A program made the translations under genes and the position numbers. Shown in pieces: positions 54,818 to 64,000 of a stretch of DNA of 64,000 nt (the stretch's first letter is position 1; every line of letters starts with the position of its first letter). Under the pieces are notes generated by a model. That model was not told the DNA's origin and did no database searches. It saw only the letters and a program-made list of their open reading frames with translations. This stretch comes from Bigelowiella natans CCMP2755 (taxonomy: Eukaryota > Cercozoa > Chlorarachniophyceae): positions 31,001 through 95,000 of the forward strand of contig ADNK01000041.1 in NCBI GenBank assembly GCA_000320545.1. Reading direction: 5' to 3'.

Positions 54818-55463
54818 TGTTTTGTTGTTAATTGTCGTTCATCTCAATACGCCCTCATTTTTGGTTATTTTCGCACTCCTTCTTATCGATGCATGCAAAG
54901 TGGGTTCCGATTAAGACTATTATTGAGTAACAGACACAGGATTACCGGGACAAACTAAAGTATTAAGCAGTTTATGCTTTGAATTGTATATACGACAGTA
55001 TTTATAGAGGCCATACCTACATTGGAAAAATTGAGAATTAGTGACAAGTCAGATCTGTATTTCCTTTTTGTTGTACATTTTCTAGGACATTTTTTACGAT
55101 CAATGTGATTTTTTGGCACATTGCATAAAAAAGGGTTTTCCAAACTGAATTCGTCTCTTCATTTATATCTGGATACTGGATATATCTAACAAATTCGATT
55201 CGAGGATCTCCGGCCCCGGATCTCGGGAGATCTCTTCGGAGATATCTCGGGAGATCTCTTCGGAGATCCATCGGGCCTGCACTACCGCGCAGCACAGATT
55301 GATGCACAAATTCAGGGTCGCCCAAATATGTATGTCGCATAGTGAAAATTCCCTTGATTTTCATTGGGGGAAACCGTGCGTGCTCATACAACAAACGCGA
55401 AGGGAGAATCATAAGGACAGCGTCCTCCCCGTCGAACAAACACCTTCAAGGATCAGGACCAGC
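54818..55463. promoter_or_regulatory. head-to-head spacer, Zn2Cys6 factor / B55
   Basis: 646 bp between the two start codons. It holds a 24-bp tandem duplication (55221-55268) listed separately. A reverse reading frame (55038-55439) crosses the repeat but shows no known domain. No palindrome-rich island of the GCTAGC class. Confidence 0.4.
55221..55268. repeat. 24-bp tandem duplication with internal dyads
   Basis: Two adjacent copies (55221-55244 and 55245-55268) differ only at the last base. Each copy contains the dyad GGGAGATCTC and TTCGGAGATA, and GATCTC/GAGATC words flank the block. It lies in the spacer between the Zn2Cys6 factor and B55 genes. Confidence 0.8.
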
Positions 55464-58400
55464 ATGAACAGGTCAGGGAAAGGTTCGATTCAGATCTTTG
55501 TTGGTCGTCGCCGTCAGCAACAAAGTGCCAGTCCTACGACCAAAGATGCTTTAGTTCTCATCCAGCAACTTCCCAAGAAAAAGGTCTGCACATTGTGGAA
55601 AAATGCATGCACATCGGCGCATGTACAGATGTGCGACTTGGAAACAACATAGAATATCAAAGACTGATGAGAAACAAACAAATTTGCTCCAACACTCAAC
55701 ATGTGCATTTTTAGTAAAAAACATTTTGTACTGCATTGATGCATTGGTGTGCTACATTCTATCTCAAACGTCACACTTTTTACCGATCGATTTCGTCCCG
55801 AGTAGAACATGTTTCCGAATAAAATAACAATTGTAGATTATTCGAGTCGTCACGCGATCAAAATTAGTTCTGGGAGAAACTATCGATGGGAAAGCGCGTC
55901 AAAATGTGGTTTGTTGCAATTTTCTGCCTTCTCTATTGTTTCATCTTATTTTGACCACATCATACTGTCCACATACATATTTGATAGGAATTGAATAGGA
56001 TGGCCAAGGAAATTGAAGATGAAGAGGCTAAAACGAAAGTATAACATAGTGTCAGTCTTCGAATCGTTGCGAAATCTTGAGAGTGTTGGATTGAAACTAC
56101 TTATTCACTAATTCAGGTTCGTCTCAAAATTAATGGAATGATATACTTCAACCTTGAAGATAGAGAAGTTGTGCAGGTATGTGTCGAAATAATTAAACAA
56201 ATTTCCTCATAAACGGGTTTGAAAAAATGACAATTCTCTTGCAGGTACTAGAAGGAAAGCCCATTCGAATTCATGAGGCATTAAAACACATTGTCAGGGA
56301 TGTTCGACACGACGACTTAATATTCGAATTAGGTTATGCAAACTCAATAGTGTTGTTATCTATGACTGAGTTTGAATGATCATGAATAGAGAAAAAGAAA
56401 GTAAAGAAACGATTTAAAAAATGGGGTTCTGCTTGGATCTCCAACACGCAGCAATGGAAGCTTGTGAGACTCATGTTACCAACGGAGGTCTTATTAAAAT
56501 GACAAGTACGTGCAAGATTCTACAATCCTTTCTAAAAATATAGGAAGAATGGAAGAGATTAGCTGCAAACCTTGCTCGAAGTGCAGCTAATGTATCATAC
56601 TCAAGGAACGATTCCCTTGCAATCGAGATGGAAGCAAGGCAGGTGGTCATGGAACACCTAGGCCCAGATTGCCGAAGAATATGGTTGAACTTTGGTCTTC
56701 AACTTGAATCTTCAAATAATATTTAAGTCATATATGTCTCTTATAATACAGGCAGCGTCGGGATTCTATGTGTTCAGCCTTGTTGTCAACTCAGGAATTG
56801 AGATATTTGCATGACCGACACGAAATAGTGATATTGATTTCACCCTCGGAAAGTGGGTAGTTGCTGCAACACTTACTGGAATCGTTTTGATAGGCGAAAA
56901 AGAAATTACAGGGAAACTTCATTGTGAAACGGAAACCAGGACTATTCTCTTGCTTTGATGCTGATGTTGAGGAGAAGGTAATCATTTGACTACATAATTC
57001 CATTATTCCAATAAACATTTATTCATATCTAGCTTGAGGTCAACCCGAAGTTTCGAGCTGCTGATAGAAAAAGGAACAAAGAACGTGGTCTTCATAGTCG
57101 TCGTGGAAGTGTAGTTAACGGCTCGGTGACTCGCTCTAATCGAGTTTCGATATCTAGATCCAGCGTGCTTGATGTTTTGAAGTATAAATTCTTGAATTCT
57201 ACACATTTTAATCCTCTGAAGATTTGATTGTATATAGCGCGGAGGAAACCGGCTTTGTGGAGAATGTTATGGTATATCAAGAACAACTTGAAGCACTTAG
57301 GGAGGGTACAGATGAAATTGCTCCAAAATATGCCAAGGTATGTCATAATAGTTTCGTCCATTCTGAGACTCGTTGATATTGTGAATCATTTTAATCATGA
57401 ATTATATTTTGCATAAATCAAGGCTGGGGATGGAAAGCATGACAAATCCCTAAAAAGCTTACCGAAATTTCCCATGAACGGTAGGGTTCGATATATTCAT
57501 CATGGTTTAGCTGAGAGTGGTTTGATAAATTAGGCGCTAAATCAAATGACAGCCAAAAATTTGACGGAAATATGAACAAAAACGAACTGAAGGGTAAGAA
57601 CTTCAGAATAAATCAAAAAGTATTCTCTACAATTTTACCTCCCGTCCGAAAAAAATATAGGCGCTGGTAATCATTACACGGATAATGATGAAAATAATGA
57701 ACGAGAGATTGGATCCAAAGGTATAACATGACTATCATGATTCAGACATACTAACTTCCTTGAACCCTACATAGGAACTCATTCCAGCCAACCACCTCCT
57801 CCACCGCCAGAAATACTACATTCAACCTCAAAATCGATAGATATGAAAAAATCTTGGCATCTAATTCAAGCGATCGGACCCGACGAAAGTATACTTTATC
57901 TTTCTATCATATTTCACCATAAATACAATTTCAATAGTGCATCTTCAATCAAATTTCCAGATGCCGTAGCTGGTAGCACGAATCAAGATGATTACGTTAC
58001 ATCACTGCAACTGGATCCATCTGGGAATTATATTGCCATTGGTGACAGCCAGGTACAAATTACTATATCAGATTGGTTTTGTATTAATGCTGAGTTAATC
58101 ATTGCAGGGCAGAATCGGAATTTTTGATGCTTCGGAAAGCAATGGAGTACCTTTTAACTTTCAGCCAGTATCAATACCATTTTTTCTCCGTCTGACATCT
58201 CCTTTCCCTTGCAGGTAAATGATGATCCATACCAATTCTATGAAGAATTCGTTTCTCATCATCCAGATTTTGACACCTTATACAGCAGGCGGTAAAATAG
58301 ACTATTCACCATCTGACGTTGCTCTCTGACTTTTCTTAACTTCAGTATCCCGACAAATATTATTGCTGTGGAATGGCTGAAAAAGTGAGGTGTTGCTCGA

Positions 58401-59772
58401 ATACTTTCGATATTTTACAATTACTGATTTTATTAGAGAGAGCCGAAGTCTACATGTGCTCGCCACAAATGAAAAGACAATAAAGCTATGGAGGTATCTA
58501 GGTTTAAAAATCGGAATAAAGCAAATAGGATGTAACTTATGTTAGGTTAAAGGAAGTTCATAAAGAGGGCCAACAAACAACAATTATACCCGTCTTATGT
58601 AATGACTTTTCGAAGGTATTTCATGAGGATTGTCTTCGATGATAATTTGATTATTCACTTATCATTTTTTTAAAAAACATTCTTAGGGCCATCAAAGATT
58701 TTTCATCCATTCTCTGTCGGCAATATGGTTACACACTCGTTACATTCCCTAAAAAGGATCCTGGCTAAATTTAATATGCATCAGTGATGGAGAAATGTTT
58801 ATTTCATCGGATGAACTAATGTTAAATCTATGGCATCTGGAAAGACCGGATTCGAGCTTCGCTTTGATAGACGAACTTCCTGAGGTTTTTGGAACATGTT
58901 TCATCCAATAATAGCTTTTAAAAATAAATATAAATTCCTGCTAGGATGACATGATCGAAGTAAATCGCATCATTACAAGTGCAAAGGCCGATCCGACACA
59001 ATGTCATAGAATCTTGTATACAACAAGTGTAAATGAGGTTATCAAAATACAAGACAATGTTGCAGTGTTATGCTAACAGTTAAAATTATTATTTATTCGA
59101 AGGTGAACATCTGCGACTTACGTGCTCGATGCATGCAGAATAGACCAGCAATGCTGTTACAAGCCCCCATAAAGTAAAGTTTTAACAAATTCTCTCAATC
59201 AACCATTTCTTTATGCTTGTTAAGGACGAACTTGTTTTGTATTGGGTGCCTTGTAACAGAGGGATGAACGCATCCATGGAAATTCAACGGGAGCTCCAAT
59301 GCATCACTGATGCAGACTTCGCAAGAGATGGAAATGTAAGCACTTCTGAAGCAATGCATGATGCATCAACTGATGATGTGTTATTGAATAGCAAATTGTG
59401 ACTCGGAATTTTTCGAATGTTCGCTTATGGTAAGGACATTCTTATTAATTCGTCGAATAACCTATTAAACTCATTCTGATACCCAACAAATTCTTAGGGA
59501 TTTACGGAAACCAAGTCGTCCAACCAAAATGGTTGTATGATGCAGTAAATTATGGTGCATCACCTAATATATTGTGTGGATCAGATGACTGTACATAATT
59601 ACAACCCGGGATTGTTTTCGGATCTTTGCAGCAAGTATGTGTTCCTAAGTCTTAAATTATTTCGTCATTTATTTGTTATGACTATGAATGTTTCCAGCGG
59701 ATGTTTGGTCGATGACTTCCGTGTTGCCGTCAATAGTGACGCATCAGGGGTAACACACACACACATATATAG

Positions 59773-59815
<43 letters not shown>

Positions 59816-60290
59816 TGAAAATAAAATAAATAGTATTTTTGGTTGAATCAAATTTGAATGTCTTCTTTCTAGGTCGTTACTGGAAGCTACGACGACTATT
59901 TTGTGGCTTATGATCTTCTTCATGACCGGAAAAAGTGGTTGCAGGTAATTGAGATCAATAGGATGTACAAGTCTTAGCTTAATTCTGTGATATCTTCCTT
60001 CAGGCACGCCATGCACATGACTTTCTTTCTGCCGAAATGCCAAGAATGTCGGAGACTGGAAGAAAAGTACTGCATGTCGATTGGCATGATGAAAGGTTCT
60101 ACTCCAAGTCTCACAGAATACTCAGAATACAAAATCACGTTGTTTTTCCAGATTTAGATTGCTTAACTCTTTTGTGCATACCAGGGACATAATTACGGTT
60201 GCCTCGTCACATTCTGTGTACGTGTACGAAAAAAAGGTAGGTGCTGAGCCGGAAACTATGGAGTCAAAAAGCAACATGCATTATACTTGA
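55464..60290 (+). CDS. PP2A regulatory subunit B55 with long N-terminal extension
   Basis: From 57843 on, the exons encode a PP2A B55 WD40 propeller: SWHLIQAIGPDE, VTSLQLDPSGNYIAIGD, YQFYEEFVSHHPDFDTLYSR, IPTNIIAVEWLKK, LHVLATNEKTIKLWRLKE, ICISDGEMFISSDELMLNLW, NRIITSAKADPTQCHRILYT, VVTGSYDDYFVAYD, KVLHVDWHDE and DIITVASSHSVYVYEKK. B55 directs PP2A to its substrates. Upstream, exons 55988-56038, 56117-56176, 56245-56332, 56390-56487, 56544-56642 and others chain in consistent phase right into the first B55 exon, after Pro- and Asn-rich linkers (SSQPPPPPPEILHS). This implies a 400-residue N-terminal region of unknown family, basic in its middle (KKKVKKRFKKWGSAW). The first exon (55464-55583) and a 400-bp first intron are less sure. 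The stop at 60288 assumes reading through after VYEKK. Confidence 0.82.
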
Positions 60291-60794
60291 CAGTGGAAGC
60301 CTTGAGCTAATTTGAATTTCAACAGATTCGCATGATGCCACACGCACAATAGCAAAACATCACTGAACATGTGTTGTCGTACGTACAAGTAGTGATTTGT
60401 TCTGCTTACGACACAGCGCATCGATTCTAATGTGTGCACATTGCGCAGCAGCCCTACATTATCTAACGCATCCAGATGGGCAGCAATGAAATCGCTTCTA
60501 GCGCTTGCGCATGCATGCGCGGAAACATGTCTGGCATGTGTGTACGCATGGCCACATTTTCACTTTTAGAGATGCACCTATGCTTGCATGCTAGCATGCA
60601 GTCACATCTAGACATGACTTGCTAGCTTGTGAAGATGTGATAGACATGCAATGCACCACATTGCTGTGTCCATTGTGGATCAACGCAACACATGCAATTT
60701 TGATGGACGTCAAGGTGCGCATTTTGAGGAGGCCACCGACACACCTGTCTAGCTGTGCTTGTCTAGATTTAGACATCATTTTGCACTAGTGCAG

Positions 60795-60824
60795 GCTAGC
60801 TAGCTAGCTAGCTAGCTAGCTAGC
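60795..60824. repeat. perfect GCTA tandem array
   Basis: Thirty bases of uninterrupted GCTA repeat, self-complementary along its whole length, inside a palindrome-rich island. It could be a microsatellite grown from the GCTAGC words that fill the island. Confidence 0.85.
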
Positions 60825-61052
60825 AGGCACGCGAAATTGCAAGTCACAACGAACATCAAACAGAACCCACAGGGCTGGCTAGCTGGAGGGCTCTGCTGGT
60901 TGTGTGCAAGCTAGCAAGATGCAAGTCCATCTGTGCAGTCTTTCAACATCTGTAGTCTGCTAGCTAGCTAGTCTGGATAGCTGGGCACATCCAGACATGC
61001 TACAGCATAGTGCAAATTTTGTTTCATGTGTGTGTGTTTCACACGTGCACTT

Positions 61053-61055
<3 letters not shown>

Positions 61056-61091
<36 letters not shown>
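61056..61091. repeat. TG microsatellite
   Basis: Perfect TG tract embedded in the palindrome-rich island between B55 and the last gene. Confidence 0.9.
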
Positions 61092-61096
<5 letters not shown>

Positions 61097-61529
61097 TGGC
61101 ACGCACTAGCGCATGGACGACTGCTAGTGCGCATGCGTACAGACACAAATCTGAAATGGAGATTTTGCACCTGCTGCCTGCCTAGCCATGTTAGTCGCAC
61201 ACAATCATCAGGCTAGCAGGGGCCATACATAGCATGTACTAGATGGGGCTCTGAGATCATGCACCCATCCATCTACGCATTTCTAGACTTTCTAGACATC
61301 AAATGATGACACGATGCGATGGGCAGTGGGCATCACAACATGCATGCTGTTCGAGGAATTCGACGAGCATGGCACACATACACCATCGCGACCCGCGACC
61401 CAATGCGCACATGTTTGCACTGGCATAGCCCACATACCAATAGCCATGCTAGCATATCTAGCTGTACATTCTGCTCCCACATAGACATGATCATCACGTA
61501 CACCTTGTTTGTACCGCCATGTAAGTGGA

Positions 61530-63618
61530 TTAAAAGACGCTTCGAGCTGCTTTGGCGGCCGCATCTCTGACACGCTCGGCTTTGATACGTTGGTTCCTTT
61601 CTATTTCCTGCTTTCGCTCCAATTTTAGTTTACCGGTTTCATTGTGTTGATTTCCATTATGTTGATGAAGAGCATGATCCCATTCAACCTACACAATTGG
61701 CAAGAGTTGTATTTCTTCATGTTGATGCGTTTATTCGTGTTGATGTTATTCAAATTCTACTGAGTAACCTTAAATCCCAAAGAATCTATATCTTTCACCG
61801 TGACAAACTGATCCTCATTAGGATCATCATCTATGTGCTCATGATGTTCTCGCATCAGATAATCAGTGTAGTAGACAGCTTTATGGTCGGGCTCAGGCTT
61901 CCAGTGTAAGGAAAGATATTTCTCGGTTTCAGGGCGATATCTGTAAGCGAAAATATTCATCTCTTGCTATCACAGCCATCAGATATATTTAGTGTAACTT
62001 ACACTCCCAGTCCAGTCTTCTTGTTGAGTTCATATTTCTTCCTCTGTGCCTGGTAGTGTTCCTTATCTGTCCTCCGCATTTTCATTAAAGTGTACATGCC
62101 TTTTGCTCTATGAAGGCGGTCACCACGTGCGAGATCACGATTGTAATGTGCCAACCTCTGCCTTATGCTATAGTGTGTTTGGGTCCTGGAAAAATCATTT
62201 TTATCAGAGTTCCTGTTTTTATGTTCCTCCATGCATTCAGTACCGATACATGTCGTTGAAGTTCTCCATTCCATGTTTCCCCGTGTAATGAACAGCTACC
62301 TCTTGGTTTGTATGCTTAAGAGCAACCTCTTCCCATCCCTGTTACATAGAAATCAAATCAGGGCAAACTTTTGTCAAAATGGAAAAATATGCAAACCTTG
62401 TACTCTGGAAGCTTTACTTCGCCATTTTCCCCTTTCTCGAATTCAATCAGATCCTTTGGTATTTCTTCTACTTTATCCTTCAGAACCTGGGGAAAACTGG
62501 TCGGTAATTCGAAAAAATGACTATAGACGATTCTCTAGGACCTTTATTTTTCCTCTGCTTTTCTCGACGTAAATGTCTTCAATGAGAGCTTCCACGTCCC
62601 ACTCTTTTGATATCTTGTTCCAGTACCTAAAATTGTAATATCCCTCACAGCGTGCTCAATGTAAGTTGTTTTCAAGAAGATTTTCCGATTACAGAAATTT
62701 ATCCGCCTGTGGAAATTGCTTCTGATAGTCCTTGAACAGTTTTGGTCCATCAACCGCATTGTTTCCCGTCGGAACATAGTCCTTCTCAGGCTAATCATGC
62801 AACCCGGGTTGAGAAGAAAATGGTAGGATGCAAAGTTTTCTACAGAATATTTTGTGTATTACCTCAGGCTCTTCTTCTCCATCCGATGGGGCATCTGGAT
62901 CTGGAGCCTTTGAATCTGAACAAATGTGATAGAATCTTGAGAAATTGTGGAAGGCCTCCTAGCTGTAAGAATACCATGAGTCCAGAGAAGTTTAGGTACG
63001 TGCTTGAGCTCTGCTGTTGCCTCTGGGTTACCCTGAATAGCAAATATTTAGCTTTTGTTTTGAACATGTGAGGTGAAAATGTTACCCTCGTCGTCCATGT
63101 TTTCCCCAAGTGAGTCGGTAAAATCTGATAGAAGAGCCATGAGTCATTATGAAAGACAGATCAAAAAGTTCAGCTAACATAGACTTCTTACCGTTGTGAC
63201 GGGATGATGCTTCTTCAAATGCTCATACCTTTTTCCAAAACAATGAATTTCATTGACTATTTAATACTGACGATTCATGTCCAATCTTACAGGCATTTTT
63301 GCTTGAACTTGTCAGTTCCTATGCTCTTCATCTTCATTGTAAATACTTCCTTCCTCCTCTGAACAAACATTTGTTTGAACCACACTGGATAAAATCTTTT
63401 AAAAATTTGAAAGGAGAACCTTTTTCTGTGATTTTGTAAGCTTCTTCCTCGATTTACCCTGATAGAATGTGAGTAAGTAAAATAATTGCGGCTCGCTCAC
63501 ACCATTTGTTGAGTTGTTGACTTACATCTTTGTGGTCGTCCTCTTCCACCCAGTCGCTATCAGAACTATCAGAGTCCTCCTTCTTTTTTTCAACCTTCGC
63601 ACTTGCACCTCCCCCCAT
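61530..63618 (-). CDS. unrecognised charged, probably nuclear protein
   Basis: I do not recognise the family. The start at 63618 reads MGGGASAKVEKKKEDSDSSD, an acidic Ser-rich N-terminus. Later exons give GKSRKKLTKSQKK (about 63425-63465), TMKMKSIGTDKFKQK with YEHLKKHHP (a possible lone zinc-ligand pattern), DFTDSLGENMDDE, DSKAPDPDAPSDGEEEPE, then a more ordered part: DGPKLFKDYQKQFPQADKF, YWNKISKEWDVEALIEDIYV, KLPEYKGWEEVALKHTNQE, QTHYSIRQRLAHYNRDLARG, YTLMKMRRTDKEHYQAQRKK, YLSLHWKPEPDHKAVYYTDY. The last exon is a Lys/Arg/Glu helix (KLKLERKQEIERNQRIKAER) ending RDAAAKAARSVF. About ten exons with introns of 50-100 bp. The charge pattern suggests a nuclear or RNA-processing role, which is inference only. 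Confidence 0.7.
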
Positions 63619-63973
63619 ATATTAATACGATATCTGTCTTCTTATGTTATGAGGACTGTGTAATATTTGAATGAAAGATTGCTCGAAGGGGCTCCTCCCA
63701 TTGAATGGGAGGTTTCAGAAAGTACTTCGGTTACCACCAACACTTGAATCCCGGTATTTGACGAATTTTAACAAAAAACCAGGAGATTAAGACTCTCCGA
63801 CTTCCATAAGGCCACTATTCAACAATAAAGAAGTCACTTTCGACATCGAGGACGGGTAAAGTTACGTTCTCTGGTCGGTGAAAAGTTGTCTAACCCAATA
63901 CGAAGTTGTTGTTATTGTTGCTTTTTGTTCGATAAAGCAGGCAGGCAGGCCACGTGTCCATCCTCCAGCTACC
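63619..63973. promoter_or_regulatory. head-to-head spacer at window end
   Basis: 355 bp upstream of the unrecognised gene (-) and of a likely forward start codon at 63974. No island and no exon seen. Confidence 0.35.
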
Positions 63974-64000
63974 ATGGCGGCTCTGGTGGGATCTACGACG
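63974..64000 (+). CDS. probable first codons of the next gene
   Basis: ATG in a favourable context (TACCATGG) opens MAALVGSTT to the window edge. The placement, head-to-head with the preceding gene and 355 bp away, fits the pattern of the window. Too short to identify. Confidence 0.35.

Larger units (their letters stand above)
60291..61529. other. tail-to-tail spacer with palindrome-rich island
   Basis: 1.24 kb between B55 (+) and the next gene (-) 3' ends. The island runs from about 60330 to 61500: GCATGCATGCGC, CATGCTAGCATGC, a perfect GCTA array at 60795-60824, and AGCTAGCTAG near 60963. A TG tract lies at 61056-61091. No exon recognised. Confidence 0.6.

Noticed and set aside
60795-60824. 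Regular repeat considered as a CRISPR array or telomeric repeat.
   Set aside because: Four-base unit without spacers, and not a telomere motif.

Overview
This is nuclear DNA of a photosynthetic eukaryote, most likely a chlorarachniophyte alga (Rhizaria, Cercozoa; Bigelowiella-like). Three things point there. A gene at 1750-2539 fuses ubiquitin to ribosomal stalk protein P1, an arrangement I recall being reported from Bigelowiella natans. Several products carry a signal peptide followed by a transit-peptide-like stretch, as expected for secondary plastids. Almost every gene is split by many short GT-AG introns. The species is inferred, not proven.

Layout: (1) 3' part of a DCR2/PAP29-type metallophosphoesterase (+), 1-1150; (2) ubiquitin-P1 fusion (-), 1750-2539; (3) plastid CSP41-like atypical SDR protein (+), 3113-6914; (4) plastid alpha/beta-hydrolase fold protein (-), 7643-9997; (5) AROM-type 3-dehydroquinate synthase (+), about 10875-14390; (6) nibrin/NBS1 (-), 15000-18455; (7) Deg/HtrA protease (+), 18698-19919; (8) PPR protein (-), 20921-24541; (9) protein phosphatase 1 inhibitor-3/PPP1R11 (+), 24869-25363; (10) a 13-kb WDR62/MABP1-like WD40 gene (-), 27024-40389; (11) prolyl 4-hydroxylase (+), 40758-42459; (12) divergent myosin (+), about 43801-52294; (13) Zn2Cys6 transcription factor (-), 53963-54817; (14) PP2A B55 subunit with a long N-terminal extension (+), 55464-60290; (15) unrecognised acidic/basic protein (-), 61530-63618; (16) a probable start codon of another + gene at 63974.

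The genes alternate strand almost perfectly. Head-to-head pairs share compact spacers (242-880 bp). Tail-to-tail spacers hold a distinctive class of DNA packed with short palindromes (GCTAGC, CATGCATG, TCTAGA, GTAC). All seven tail-to-tail spacers carry such an island; one more lies 3' of the prolyl hydroxylase. I see none in the head-to-head spacers. This is the most interesting unexplained structure in the window.

Introns are loaded with microsatellites (AC, AT, CT, CTA, poly-C). Several have invaded exons and are translated as Asp, Glu, Ser or Lys runs. The genes do not form one pathway: they cover plastid biology (3, 4), the shikimate pathway (5), DNA repair (6), proteolysis (7), organelle RNA binding (8), phosphatase control (9, 14), cytoskeleton/scaffolding (10, 12) and transcription (13). 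No mobile element, CRISPR array, rRNA or tRNA was recognised. Exon borders were worked out by eye; the ones I give agree in reading phase unless stated.
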